The notes: a model not told the origin generated them from the sequence alone. A stretch of 64,000 nucleotides of DNA from Cenococcum geophilum 1.58 (GCA_001692895.1 KV748179.1:372001-436000); one strand, 5' to 3'; positions 11,101-22,984 are shown, counted from the first letter of the stretch. Numbers and translations are program-made.

Positions 11101-13240
11101 GCCACTCCCAATACTAGAGCGCCCTTAGTAGTATATCTTTATAGACTTTTATAAACTACCTAGGGACCGTAACAGATATAATATAGTTATAGTTATAGTT
11201 AACCGCTTTAGTAAACGCCCGTTCTTAATTCCATATTATAAGAATATTAATGCCAAAAAGGTAGCCTAGCTATATATCCATTACGTCTACTAAATCTACG
11301 GACTACTAGATACTATTATATCTAATTATAGGCTATAGTTTATATTAGCCTTCTAGAATAAGTTTACCTAAATCCTAGGCATTAAGCTAAAGCTTTCTAT
11401 AGCTTATTACCCCTAAATAGATGGTTAGACAGAGATTATAAATTAGTACCTAGACTAGAGGCTTAGGCCCTTTATTAACTATTTCTAGGATAACTAGTTT
11501 AAACTACTACCCTTAATAGACTACGCGCAAGCAACCCTACCCTATAACTCTACAGGGTTTGCCCTAATTTAGCTAGAAATAGGATACTTACCCCGTATAA
11601 GCTTTAACTAAAAAAGGCTAAAAGAACCCTAGACTATATAAGAGAAGCTATTCTATACTAAGGCCTAATAGTACGCTAAACAATTAGAGGAGGCTTAGAC
11701 GGTAGCCCGCAAGAACCTAAAAAAAGCTTAAAGGTTAATAGAATAGCAGGCAAACAAACACCGTTAAGAGCCCGATTTTGCCCCTGGCGATATAGTCTAG
11801 GTTATAATAAGGAATTAAAGGACCAAACGACCTAGCCGTAAGCTAGACTACTAGATAGCAGGACCGTATAAGGTTCTTAAGAAAATAGGTAACTTATATA
11901 AGATAAAGCTCCTAGACTTAATTAGGGTTCACCCTATTTTCTTACTAGATAAGTTATAGAAAGCTATAAACGACCTATTACCTAGACAAAAGAATAAGCC
12001 TCCCTTACTAGTTTAAGTAAATAGTAATAATAAATAGGAGGTTAACGAAATACTAGCCTATAAGATAGTATAGGGAGCGCTAAAATACCATGTCTAATAA
12101 AAGGGCTATAATCCTAACCTAACCTAGTACCCTACGTAGAACTTTATAGGCTGCCCCTAAAAGCTTAAAGAATTCTATAACTAATACCCTAATACGCCTG
12201 GACCCCTAAAGTACCTAGACGAATAGATAGAATACTAGTATAATAAAGATAATAAGTTACTGGAAGAATATAGGGACAAAAACGCCCTAAAGCCCTAATA
12301 TAGCTATCTACCAAATTCTGCTATATTCTGCCGTTTTCTACTAGTACTGTAAAATTTCAGATATCTAGGAACTTTAACCGCCGGTTAAAGTTATCTAATT
12401 AGTTAGATCCGTACCAAGACTTTTAGTAGCTACTCTTTCTAACCTAGTGCTTCTACTTAGCCTACAATCGCCCTTTATACTTAGTTAGGACGGACTCGTA
12501 TCCCCTTTATCTCCTTATCTTATATTTTTATAATCCTACGTTTATAAGCCTAGTACTACCCTATTTTTTCTAACTAAGCCTAAGGGCAGGCTTTCTTTTA
12601 AAGAGGGGGGTAATGTAACGGCGCTATCGCACGTTACCTACTAAATTCTACCATATTCTACTAACCTATAATTGGCCCGCCTAAAGCTAGCGCCTTAGCG
12701 GCCTACCCTATATATTTGTTTACATCGGTCCTAGCGACCCCTTTTCCTTCTCTTTAGCTTAGTATCTTTGTAATACAGTATTCGTTCAAGCTTTAGTTTA
12801 GAGGTATTTGTTTAAGCCATAACACTAAGTATTAGACTATCTCATTAAATAGGGCGTTTAGGACCTCCTCGTCCTATATCTCTTCCTCGTCCTTTATAGC
12901 TTCCTCTGCAGCTACAGCTGCCCCTACAGCTGCCTTCCCCCCTAGCTACCCTCCCGCCGTCTTTTACCTCTTCTTCGCTTACTTACTATCTTTCTATATC
13001 TCTTTCCGTTTCGACTTCCGTTTTTAATAGCCAACGGCCTATAATTCTTAGTTAACAACTTACTGCTCTAAAAATAGGTAAAGCTTATCTTCTATTACCT
13101 AGGCGCCGTCTATATTACCTTCTAGTTTCGTATACCAGTCTTCCCACTCTTTCTACTTCGACTCGTACGCCCTTATAGTATTCTTTAAGTGCTAGGCCTT
13201 ATAAATATCCTATAGCCGCGCCGTCTAGGCCTTAAATTCG
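5130..13240 (-). pseudogene. Crypton tyrosine recombinase (Ndc10_II-like), copy 1, split by a Gypsy
   Basis: RIP-degraded gene for the Crypton's DNA strand-exchange enzyme. The N-terminal part lies at about 12830-13240 (motif IRAYESK, then LYLFLEQ), the remainder at about 5130-6630 after the Gypsy insertion. Motifs match a family I remember as Ndc10_II / GCR1_C-containing fungal recombinases: INSYVSAITKLY directly after the Gypsy break, YTQFKQNKK-like core, SIRHAKLSGIKET, then an AYLSYLPRAFI segment, which corresponds to the H..R and the nucleophile tyrosine region, and a tail like LRKQFPLHPL. In-frame stops are nearly all TAA/TAG where Gln or Trp is expected, as RIP would produce. I did not find a clear GCR1-type C-terminal domain. 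Confidence 0.75.
6636..12824 (+). mobile_element. Gypsy-type LTR retrotransposon fossil (Gypsy-1)
   Basis: Full-length but broken Ty3/Gypsy element of 6.19 kb. The LTRs are 211 bp each (6636-6846 and 12614-12824), TG..CA, with a perfect 5-bp duplication, ctaag. A purine-rich tract precedes the 3' LTR. Parts in order: gag with a zinc-knuckle region (about 6900-8200), protease (about 8330-8700), reverse transcriptase (about 9200-9850), RNase H (about 10200-10560), integrase (about 10860-11640) and a chromodomain-like end (about 12060-12210), so it belongs to the chromovirus group. Dozens of breaks, consistent with RIP. It sits inside the Crypton recombinase gene and is therefore younger than that Crypton; the equal-length LTRs suggest it was mutated in place soon after insertion. 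Confidence 0.93.
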
Positions 13241-13989
13241 CTCTAGAGGCTATAGGGGGGGGAAACTAGGGGGGCTTCCTTTGACCATAAAGTAGACCGT
13301 AGGGTAAGAAGATTCTTAAAAGACTCTATATCCGCAAGAGGTAAGGGGGAAAACGCGTAAACGCGGTATAGGTAAATAGAGCTACTAAACGCGTAAATAT
13401 TAAAGAAAAAGGGAGAAGAGGGCTCTATATTATAGAATTAGAATTATAGTAGGCCTTTCTATATAAAATTAGAAGCCCCGCGTAAGCTAAGAGCCAGCGC
13501 GGGCACAAGGACAGAAGAGGGTTAGAAAATGGGATTGTTGAGGCAACGATAAGGTCGAGGGCGCGCGCTAAGGACCTCTATACTAACCCAGTACTAACCT
13601 AGGCCTCAAAAACGCGTCCAAAAAGTAGGGGCCACCACCAAAAGGGGGGGGTGATATTTAGACGATATGTCGCGGACCTTAGGGGGTCGTGCGTAACCCG
13701 AGGTTATGCCAAGCCTAACCCCAACCTCCGATACCTATCCCTTGGATGGATAGGGCCGTATAAAATGTAGACCGTGCAGGGGTCGCAGCTCGGCAAGGTC
13801 ACGGAAAAACTCGGCGAGGTTAGAAAGTTCAACGGGGTCAGAACTTTAAGTTTAACTTTATGACCATGCTCAGCTTCTAACCCCGCTAAGTTTATGCATA
13901 TACAGCGCATATACAAATAAATTTATTAATATAGAATTTAAAGTATTTAATAAATAAAGAATATAATATAACGCTTAAGATGTATATAC

Positions 13990-16200
13990 CCTGCATATGC
14001 ATTATACTAGTAGTATAAAATAAGCGAGCTAAGTCATCACAACATGGTCTATACATACGCGTCGTATATCCACAATAACAGTGGTTATACCAGAACTTCT
14101 CTATAACATAATAGCGTACGCCATAAGTATATACTGCGTAACCTATGCATAAGCGCTACATATACTAATATCGGGTTAGGGCAACATTAATTCCTTAATT
14201 TTACTCTCGTATACGCCGTGCTTACGCTCACCATAAGTAACCTCACAATTGCAGACTTTAACAATCCGCAGGTAGCCGGTGCCGCCAACCCCAGCGCCTT
14301 CGGGTACTACTATAGTGAGTATATGCTTTATATATGCCCAAAAGAAGCATATACTAATAGAAGTATATAGGCCCGATCCCTAATCCTAACCCCAACTAGG
14401 TAATACTAGGTTAGTTATAGAGAACACGCATATAAGGCATATACTTACAGTAGATAAAGCGCACGCCGCAGTAGCAGTAGCAGGTAGAAGGCGAACGTAA
14501 ATCCGGCGCCGCATATCCATAGCATATACTAACCTCATATAGCCCCAGCTGTAACGGTCTAGGATAACGCGAGTATATGCCAGAAAGGCTCTACGTAAAG
14601 AATATATATATACTAAGCGTAAACTAAATCCACCTAATCCTACCTCCGCCCTATTTGCCGTTAACTCTATAATATAGGTCGCATATCCATATCTTATATA
14701 TAGCATATGCTAATAATAAATATAGCTACGACATTATAGTAAACGGCACGCAGATATGCGGCCAGGTCTTTATAGCCTAGCTAAGTATATATTCCGTATA
14801 TGCACAGCACCTACGTCTCCAACTAATATAGTTGCAGTACCGCCGCTATGTCTGCAATAAGCACAGCAGTGCCTATATATATTACTATACAGTTTTCTAA
14901 AGGCATATACTTACCATATATAGTAACTAACCCTCCTACTACCAACACATTGGCTATAGAGTTAATTGTGGGGGAGAAGTATATACCTAGTACATGCTAC
15001 GTATATACAATGCTAATATAGTATAGCGCTCTAAAGCGTTTTGTTCTCTTTAGTAGCTAGCAGAATACTAGGTACCTATATAAGCCTAGGTAGGTTATAT
15101 ATATGCAATATATATATAGTACTAACACTATATACAGCCGTGGCCCTTTAAGGTTAAGAATTTCGGAGTATATAGACGCCTACACTCTAATCGCGTATGC
15201 TTACTCTATACCTAGTATATATCTAGCCTAAGCTAACTAGATACAGTACCTAGGACTAGGGGTTTACTACCCAATTTGGCAGGCAATTCCATTATAAGGT
15301 AAGAGCATTAGTTTCGCTTCTGCATATACGCGCTATACTCCAATATATCTATCTATCTATCTATCTATCTATATACTTATTCCCCCCAAGTTTAATTTTA
15401 GACCTAAGGGTACTTATAGGCCTAAGGGTAGCGTGTAGGAGGAATAAGCACGGCTACCGCTAGGACTACTGCCCAATTTGGAAATAAACGCTCGTCTCTA
15501 TATTTAGGAGACTAGCAAAGTCGGACTTTATATAGGCCCTATATATATATCACCAAAACCACTACTTAATTATATTGCTAGCTTATACGCGTATACACTT
15601 CGCATATACAAACCCTTAATGTCTTTTACTAACTATAGGTTAACACGTGCTTATACTAGGCGTATACTAATAAGAGAGAAACAGCGCGTTAGCCCGTCCA
15701 CTCCCTCTACCAGCTTAAAACGTAGGGTTAGTATTTCACCTGTATATATTTGGTATACGCTAACTATATATATAGCGCGGCCCGACCCCACCAGGCAACC
15801 GCGAGGAGTCCCCCTCGCTGTTCACCCGCCGCTAAAGGCGTAAGCTTACCTTATACATTCCCTATATATATATAGCTAATATTTAGCGCTAGCAAGCAAA
15901 AAGGCAACGGGCCGTTGTAGTGGAGGTAAGAACTCTAGTAAGTTTGGTTCCTTCCGTTATATATATTATGCTTATACTCTATATAAGCTATGGGCGGAAC
16001 CCGCCACTTAACCTACCTTTCTTGCCGGAGTCCTAAACTATAAGTCCCGGTATATACTAGGCCTACACGCTATATACGCAGCGTGCAGTATACATTATAC
16101 ATAGTCGGAGTTTTAGTGGAGTTTACTTGGTAGATAGGCTAGGCATATACCTAACATAGGGCACAGGGCGATAGGCCCATATTAATTAATTCTTTATTTA
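13990..16200 (-). pseudogene. second intron-rich gene region of the TIR transposon, unrecognised
   Basis: Minus-strand stretch with several well-formed short introns, for example 14448-14396 (GTAAGTATATGC to TAG, 53 nt) and 14914-14873 (GTAAGTATATGC to TAG, 42 nt). Others are suggested at about 14560-14680 and 15740-15860. The exons between them look very short (some near 20-60 nt). Readable fragments such as AFLAYTRVILDRYSWGYMR and RRIYVRLLPATATAA do not match a family I know. It may be an accessory gene of the transposon or the continuation of a larger transcript. The exon chain could not be completed, so the gene ends are approximate. Confidence 0.4.
15345..15373. repeat. (ATCT)n microsatellite
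   Basis: About six to seven ATCT units inside the TIR transposon. Confidence 0.9.
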
Positions 16201-16265
16201 TTATAGAACTCTATGTAATACTTTCTATATATATACTATACATATACGCCCTATATACTAACGCT

Positions 16266-19200
16266 ATGCTTCTACGCCCACTTCTTAAGCTCTACTAGTT
16301 CCTTTGCTTTATTATATACCTCTTTAGCTTATTTTAATTCGTTAATTCGTCGCTCCATATTTTCTATATATAGTATATATACCTCCTTTTCTAGCTCCTC
16401 CGTAGATAGGTAAGACCTATACCTCTTACCCACAGTCCGGGGTGTTTAACTTCACGACGGTAGTAGTGGCATCTCTACTATATATGCGGTAGATACGCGC
16501 GACGTATCCGATACTAATGCAATATTATTATCTACTATACTCATCTGCGAGATAATCTAGCTACTAGATATAGTAGGCTTGGAAGTATTAAATGGGTTCC
16601 GAGGATTCCAAGGAAGATTTAGCCTAGGATTTCCAGCTCGTCGCCTAGCTACTTTCTACTGTTTTTATGCTGCTTAAGCTTAGTATATACTTTATATATG
16701 CAGCGTATATATATACATTATTTCCGCAGCTATACTACTATCCGCTTTAAGTTGCTATAATTTTTCCATATATTATCTACTCCCGTCTCTTTATATAGCT
16801 CTTATATATTAAACATTTCTTATATATAGAGTTTAAGCCTATACTTAAATATTAGAATATGCCGAGTATATGCCAAGCGTATATACTTACCGTAGTACTG
16901 CAACAAGTACGCATAATTTTCGACCGGTAAAGTTATTATCTTAAAAGTGACTACTTTTACCAATTCTAGTATGCTTCCGTATATATGCCCACCACTTATA
17001 AGGGACCTTTAACCTTTCCTTCACAAGCCCGGCTAGTATCTATATTTTCTTTTTATTGTTTATCCAAGACGTAAGCTCCGGATGTAGCGTGCATATACTT
17101 TATATACGCGCTATTAGTTTCTGCTCTATCTCTGCTTCCTATATCTGCTCTATAATATATCTTGCTTTATAAGTTAGAAAGCGCTTTATAAAGGTTTGTT
17201 TAACGTATACTAGGCAGAATACAAGCATATACTAAAGGTATTCATCCCATTTACGGGATAGGTTAATTATATATAGGTAATCTCCAAAGCCTATATATTA
17301 TAAGCATATACTAGGCATATATAAAGCGTATATAGAGCGTATACTTACCTTAATTCCTATTATAGGTATTAGCCCATATATAGCATATGCGTGGCATAAG
17401 GCATACATATATTTAGAATTCTCGTCCCATCCTACAATTAAGAATAAATTCGTTTTGCCTTAAACCATTTTAAATAATAGGTCCATTTCGATACATATTA
17501 CGCGTTAGAATGCCTTAGCTTACGCATACATACAGCATATAATAAAGAAATACTCGTCGTTAAAGTTATAAATTGCCCAAATCCATTACTTAGTGTTCTC
17601 TTTATATTAATTAATAGAGAACTCACGTAGTACACCTACTACACTTAGGCTCTGCATATACTTAGCGTCTATTTAACCTATACTCACCTACATATGCCGT
17701 CCCCTCTAGAAATTGTAGCATCCTTTCCTTTCAAATTAGAGCAGTAATTCTATCCTTAATATTAAGACTACTATACACTACACGTAGTATCTCCGTCCTA
17801 TATTTCCTACATAAAATATAGTACTGCGGCGATAGGATAAATCGACCTATATAATAGTAAGCAGTTTTATTCGCATATACTATACATATACGGGGCATAC
17901 GTGTAGTAAGGCTTAGAACTTCCACCTACCTTATTACTTCAACTACATTATTAGCAAGATCAATTAGTAGCTTTATTAGGTATAGCGGATAATATATATA
18001 AGAATTCCGTATAATAAGGCAAATATAAGGATACCGTGCCATATTAACAGAAATATAGCAATCTAGCTATGTACCGCATATTCGGCCCACTACTATACCC
18101 TAGCCTTACGGGTGGTTAAACCCTATATAAGCTTAGCATATATATAATATATACACAATATATACATTACCTACCACAATATTTTCACTTTAATGTTGCA
18201 TGTCCGATATAGGTACATTCTCGTTTAATTTCCTAAATTCCATATTTAATAAGTAGACAAAGGTATCGAATATCTACCTAGGCAGTTGTTAATGATAAAG
18301 GCCAGGCAGTATACCATGGTTCAGTATCACTACTGCTAGAACAACCAATAAACTCTATCTGCATATAATAAGCATATATCGCGCATACGCTAGCCATATA
18401 CGTACTCCATACCAAAAAAACATTACTAGTCTGCTTTTACTGCATACACGTTCCTGTGTACTAGGGTAAATATACTACCGCCATAATTATAGAATACTAT
18501 AGTAGTAGCTATATATTATAAGTATATGCCTAATATATATAGACGATGCTTACTTCTCTATGCTTTACTTAAGCTTTTTATTAATCTCTACTACCTAATA
18601 TAGACGACTACTACGCTTTTGGAGGTCATTAATTGATTTAAGCTTAACCCTATTATATGCTAAGCATATACTAAACATATCTTTATAGGCATACTTACAG
18701 TGTCTAATGCCGCTGCATTTAAACGCTTAATGGAATGCTTTTTTACTTTCCCGATTATTAGTTTCTCTAAGAAGTTATAGTCGTATAATCTTAGGGTTAC
18801 CAATTTAATGGAATAAGAATTAAATCTACTAGAGGTATAAATACGGCATATGTCTAGCATGTGCATTACTTACCTTCAACATATACTGCTTAATAACCTT
18901 ATATACTATTTCTTTATCTACATCTATAGACAGTAGAGGTGTTGCTATATATATAAAGTGTGCAATTCCTTCTTTTCTAGTTGCCGGATATTTTAGCATT
19001 ATAATATAGTCTATTGCCTCTTAGACGACAACTTAATGCTTGCCGTTGGAGCTAACAAGTGCTCCATAGTCTCGGAGTGTGCTCTAGCTATTCTAAGCAT
19101 ATGCATGGCCTATGCGTAGAGTCGTATATAGTCTTACCTTAGAGAGACCCATATGAAACGGAAGCCGCTGTTGCATACTATCTTAACTCTCTCCCTCCTC

Positions 19201-19399
19201 ATCCTCCTCATCTTCAATACTCTCTCTGCCAATTATATCATCTTGAGAACTATCGTCTTCGTGTTCCACGTTAGGTACGCTCCGGAGTATCTGCGTATAC
19301 TTAGTATATGCGTAGCATATGGTTGTGTATACTGACTGGTAGGCCGTTTAGCCACCCTACTATACTCTCGTTTGCCTTGGTATAGTTTTCACTTGTCAT
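16266..19399 (-). pseudogene. DDE-type transposase gene with many short introns
   Basis: Starts at ATG 19399. Exon 1 is 19399-19337 (21 codons, MTSENYTKAN...), intron 1 is 19336-19291, exon 2 is 19290-19138 (acidic, EDEEDEEGES), intron 2 is 19137-19084, exon 3 is 19083-18874 (70 codons). Further exons follow, with introns at about 18873-18829, 18698-18650 and 17348-17291. Family-like blocks in order are: LLIDLANNVVEVI, KDRITALI, IEMDLLFKMVQGKTN with a likely first catalytic Asp, and KWDEYLQYMLVF-like sequence. The last exon reads as a coiled coil (MERRINELK), ending near 16266. Several Gln or Trp positions read as stops. The family is known to me only from similar hypothetical proteins; its superfamily is uncertain. 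The intron between exons 3 and 4 does not restore frame cleanly, so the model is incomplete. Confidence 0.6.
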
Positions 19400-19695
19400 T
19401 GGTATAGCGGGGCACGTATAAATGCGCGTATATATGTGTATATGTGTGTGTGTGTATCTGTCTGTGTATGTCCGTATATGTGTGCCTTCGTGCGTATGCG
19501 TAGCATATGCCCTTGATATTTTGGTTTGTGCGGTCGCTTAAGTTAAATATGGCTACCGATGCGCGTTCTGTATGGGTAAAAGTGTAACCCTGCCGACCTT
19601 TTTCCGGTGGCTCCATCGGTGACCCCGTTCAGCTTTCGCCGACCCCCATCGGTGACCCCGTTCAACTTTTCCGTGACCCTGCCGAGCTGCACCCC

Positions 19696-19793
19696 GGACC
19701 GTGCACGCTGGCTGCGAGATATTATAGTCACGCAGGCAGTATCTTAGCTACGCCTACGTGACTATAATATCTCGCAGCCATCGTGCACGGTCC
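19696..19793. repeat. 98-bp near-perfect palindrome in the right end of the TIR transposon
   Basis: The left arm begins GGACCGTGCACG, continues through GGCTGCGAGATATTATAG, and the right arm is its complement ending CGTGCACGGTCC. A short non-palindromic centre of about 15 nt separates the arms. It interrupts the terminal inverted repeat, whose left-hand partner (about 13768-13800) lacks it. Such a sequence could form a hairpin. Confidence 0.85.
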
Positions 19794-19823
19794 ACATTTT
19801 ATACGGCCCTATCCATGCAAGGG

Positions 19824-20118
19824 ATATAATCAAATCAGAATCACTTTCTTTAATTATATAATAATCGGAATCATGGGGCTGATTATGGTTATATAGTTAT
19901 TGCCATCACTAGCTTTCCCGTTTCTTTTTCTTTCCATCTTCAATAATCGCACCCTGTTCTGAGAATTACATTGACAGTCACACTCAATGAACGGGTGCGG
20001 ACGCAGTTAGAAGTCCTTGGTTGCAAACACATCATGTCAAATAGCTTTTATAGAAATGTAAATGGTCTTGAATAGTTTAACTCCTTCGCACTAAACATCT
20101 AGCAAAGAAAGGGTGTTC
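19824..20118. other. 3' flank of the fluG-like gene
   Basis: Host sequence of ordinary composition between the transposon end and the fluG-like stop. No gene or structured element was recognised. Confidence 0.6.
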
Positions 20119-22765
20119 CTAGTATCGCTCAAGCAAGAACTTACGTCTCTCCACGTCTTTCATGCTCTTAAGCATCTCTGTTTCGACCCCCTTAATGGCA
20201 AGATAGTGTCGACGAGCCCGTCTCCCAGTACACCTCTCAGCTCTTCATCTTCATCAAGGCAGATCACGGCCGCCTCGAGAGTTTTTGGTAGCATTTCAAT
20301 GATTCCCAGTTTGCTGCGGGAATCCACATTTAACAAAGCCGGATCCGCTTGACAGTCTTTGATAGTCAGCGACCGCTCATCTATGACACCTTTAACACCA
20401 GCACCCAGAATAGCTGCCAGGGCCAGATAGCTATTAGCGAAGCCATCCATGCATCGAAACTCCCAATGGCTATCCTCAATCTTGCGAAGAGGTGTTTCCC
20501 GATTTTGCGAACCCCACGCGACATACTGGCCGCCACTCCAGACACTGTCTTGCATGCGCTCATAGCTGCAAGGGTTACAGTATGTAAAGGCGAGTATGGA
20601 TCGGAGGTGTGCCAGCACTCCAGCATAGAAGGACTTGTGGCAGTTGTTCGGCGTCATCGATATGTGAACATGTGCTCCGGTTCCACATGCTTTCGGGAAC
20701 GGCTTCGGGATAAATGTAGCTCTCAACCTATGCTTCTCGGCGACTGCGCAGATAATGTCTCGCGCCGCAAGCAGAGCGTCAACCGACTCAAGCGGCGGCA
20801 ATGGCCCTGTCACCAGCTCATACTGGCCAGGGGCACTCTCGGGGTGGAACTGTTCAACCTTGATCTTAGACCGCTCCAGCTTTGCAACCACTTCTTCTAA
20901 GACATCCATTACCCCGGGGTTGCGTAGTGCAGCTGTGTTGGACCATGAGTGGGCGTGGCTGAGCGGTTCGCCTTCAAACGTCATGAGGACGACTTCGAGT
21001 TCAAAGCCAACGAGAAAAGACAGTCCCTTCTTCTTTGCGATTTCGACGATTTTTCTCAAGGCTGTCCGCGGGCATATGGGCACTTGAGCACCATCCTTTT
21101 CGCGGAATTCTCCTTGCACTGTTGCATATCCATCGCGTTCACCAAGGCGTAGGCCCTCGAAGCATGGTACGAGCTCGTACTCGCCAATTGGCGGAAAACC
21201 TTCGACGACTTGATCTTGCTGAAGTAGACCGAAGACAGCATTAGTGATGCCAATTGACTTTTGATTGCTGAACATGTCAACTGCGAACCTCTTTGGGATG
21301 ATCCGGGTTCGAAGGGTAGCGGTGTAGTCAAGCCATTGGAGACGAAGGAAATTGACTGAGGTATTCTGGTCTAGGAATCTGATGAAGCCTTCCACATTGA
21401 CAATCTTTGTGTTCTTGGGGAACTGTATGAGTTGGCGAGAGGGCCCGAGGCGATTCAAACATAGCCCAAGATTGTATATGCGGTTTGAAGTGTTGAAGAA
21501 GATATCTTCAACGATCTTAACAGACTGAGCAGGTTGTAGACTCTTCCTCGTAATACTTTCACATAAGACCTAGAAGCCAGTAGAGTTAGACACCTTCAAA
21601 ACTCAATGAAGCCCCATCTTACCTCCTTCATGGCCTCCCGAACTTGAATCACGGCGAGGAGGTAGGTCTCCGGAAACCAATGTCCATCTGTACTCCAGAA
21701 TAGCTTTTCACTTGGACAGAGCTCCAAACTTTCTCGAATAACATTCTCTTGGCCTTCCTGGCTGACCAGCGGAAAGACCTCCCCGATATCAAGATATACA
21801 TTCTCATAAGCGCTTGCCAAATATCCGGCTTCCTTTGTGAATGGATAACTCGCATAGAGAAGGACAATAGGCACCTTGGGATACTGTTTGATAAACGACT
21901 GCAAATGAGAAGGCGACGCCAAGGATAATGTAATTTCATTATCACCAAGGCCAGTGTGGAACTGAAAGGGTTTGCGGTGACCCTTGGACTGAGAGATCAG
22001 TCTTGCAGTTGCGTGGATGAAGAAGGGCGATAAATCGCGATCTGCTAGACGAGTGAGATCTGTTGAAAGGATTCTCTCCATTGCAGGAATGAGGACATCT
22101 CTCGTTGTCTCAATGGTAGGGGATAGTCCTGGAAGTGCGAGACCAGTTCGGTAACATATCACCGACTTGAAGCCTACCACCTCAGGATCCCGAATAGCAT
22201 TCTGAATGGCGGAGGCAAAACTCTCTTGCCAATTTGCAAATGTTTGGGCTGCCGAGAGCTGTAATTTTGCTGACCTTTTCTGATGTAAAAGCTGAGTTTT
22301 AAGGATTGTCTCAGCTACAGTCTCGATTCGTACAATGCGTTTGCATTTTGAGCGTGTAAGCCTATTATGTCAGTCGTAGGGGTGTACAATCTTCCCATCC
22401 AAGCCGTCGTCAATCAAGACTGTTTCAATACCCTCGAAACACCTCCTAGCCCAGGCATCATCTGGCTCCTTCCGTTTTTTGGCAATGGTAGCTTGCACAT
22501 CGTCCCAGGTATCTGCACATCCGAGTATTTCTGATAATTGTTTGACTGCTCGGACATGGCTGGTTGTAGATGTGGTGTAGGATAAAGCTTCGCTTTCGGC
22601 CGGCGACGTGATGGGCAATAAAGGACGAGCCGTCAGCTCGTCGGGGAGGAGAAGGTTATGGGCATGATGATCGATGATTGGCGTGTGATCAATCGCGTCC
22701 AGAAGGGTTTCCATCTTGAAGAGTTCAATCCTTACGGGAACTGAGGATTGATTTGAAGGAGACAA
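20119..22765 (-). pseudogene. fluG-like: fluG-type amidohydrolase / glutamine synthetase gene, apparently decayed
   Basis: In Aspergillus, FluG proteins fuse an amidohydrolase-2 domain to a glutamine synthetase I-like domain; A. nidulans FluG is needed to start conidiation. Exon 1 is 22765-21623, the intron is 21622-21570 (donor GTAAGA, branch CTAAC, acceptor TAG), and exon 2 starts at 21569. The predicted length, about 864 codons, equals the family norm. The N-terminal domain shows IIDHHAHN; the synthetase part shows APGQYELVTG, GTGAHVHISM and CMDGFANSYLA. The in-frame Met at 22714 (METLLDAI) fits the family start better than the one at 22765. Lesions: TGA at 22370-22372 where HPYDW is expected; a one-base loss near 20206 that diverts the frame to a stop at 20160, while the expected tail (ERRKFLLERY) ends at 20119; and Tyr instead of a conserved His at 21854-21856. 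Sequencing error cannot be excluded for the first two. Confidence 0.85.
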
Positions 22766-22984
22766 AGGAGTCCTGGAGATGTCTGGAAGGCGGTGAATAG
22801 AGGGGTTTCGATGGAACGATATATTCGTTCGATATGATCGACGTACTAAATATTTAGCGCTTACTTGACGTCAACTTCGTTAAATATTAATTTGTCATTT
22901 AGGGGTTTCGATATAGATTATTTAACGAGTAGTTATTACTAAAAATAGATCCTGTTCCTTACTAAATCTTCCTTAACGCTAGAA

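Larger units (their letters stand above)
1877..13735 (-). mobile_element. Crypton DNA transposon, copy 1, with nested insertions
   Basis: Both ends were set by comparison with copy 2 (26032-31792): the left end begins ACATATTGGGGG after TATC (1877-1880), and the right end is CCTCCGATACC followed by TATC (13736-13739). No terminal inverted repeats were found, as expected for Cryptons, which move with a tyrosine recombinase and leave only short matching ends. Without its insertions (2394-4142, 4325-4707, 6636-12824 and their duplications) the element is about 3.5 kb. It encodes a minus-strand tyrosine recombinase. The whole element is strongly RIP-altered. An extra C-rich stretch of about 38 bp at 4143-4180 is absent from copy 2. 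Confidence 0.8.
13739..19823 (-). mobile_element. 6.1 kb TIR transposon with intron-dense genes
   Basis: The ends form long inverted repeats: CCCTTGGATGGATAGGGCCG on the left, matched by the complement on the right, continuing through TATAAAATGTRGACCGTGCA and an inner GCAGCTCGGCARGGTCACGG. The flanks fit a 2-bp duplication (AT, or TA if the ends are counted one base further out). Subterminal direct repeats GAACGGGGTCACCGATGG occur near the right end. The interior is AT-rich and holds minus-strand genes with many short introns. The transposase resembles a DDE family that I remember as common in mushroom genomes; placing it with Mutator-like elements is tentative. RIP-type stops occur but are sparser than in the neighbouring Cryptons. 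Confidence 0.75.

Noticed and set aside
15619-15843. 74-codon plus-strand frame in the TIR transposon
   Set aside because: It crosses what look like minus-strand introns and a GC-rich exon; no family match.
19153-19335. 60-codon plus-strand frame in the TIR transposon
   Set aside because: Antisense to transposase exon 2 and intron 1, both of which have good splice sites.
20349-20900. 183-codon plus-strand frame over the fluG-like gene
   Set aside because: It lies antisense to conserved glutamine synthetase sequence and is explained by that gene's codon bias.
22375-22400. A very short intron to explain the TGA in the fluG-like gene
   Set aside because: The only GT..AG pair nearby would be about 26 nt, too short, and would remove the conserved HPYD block.
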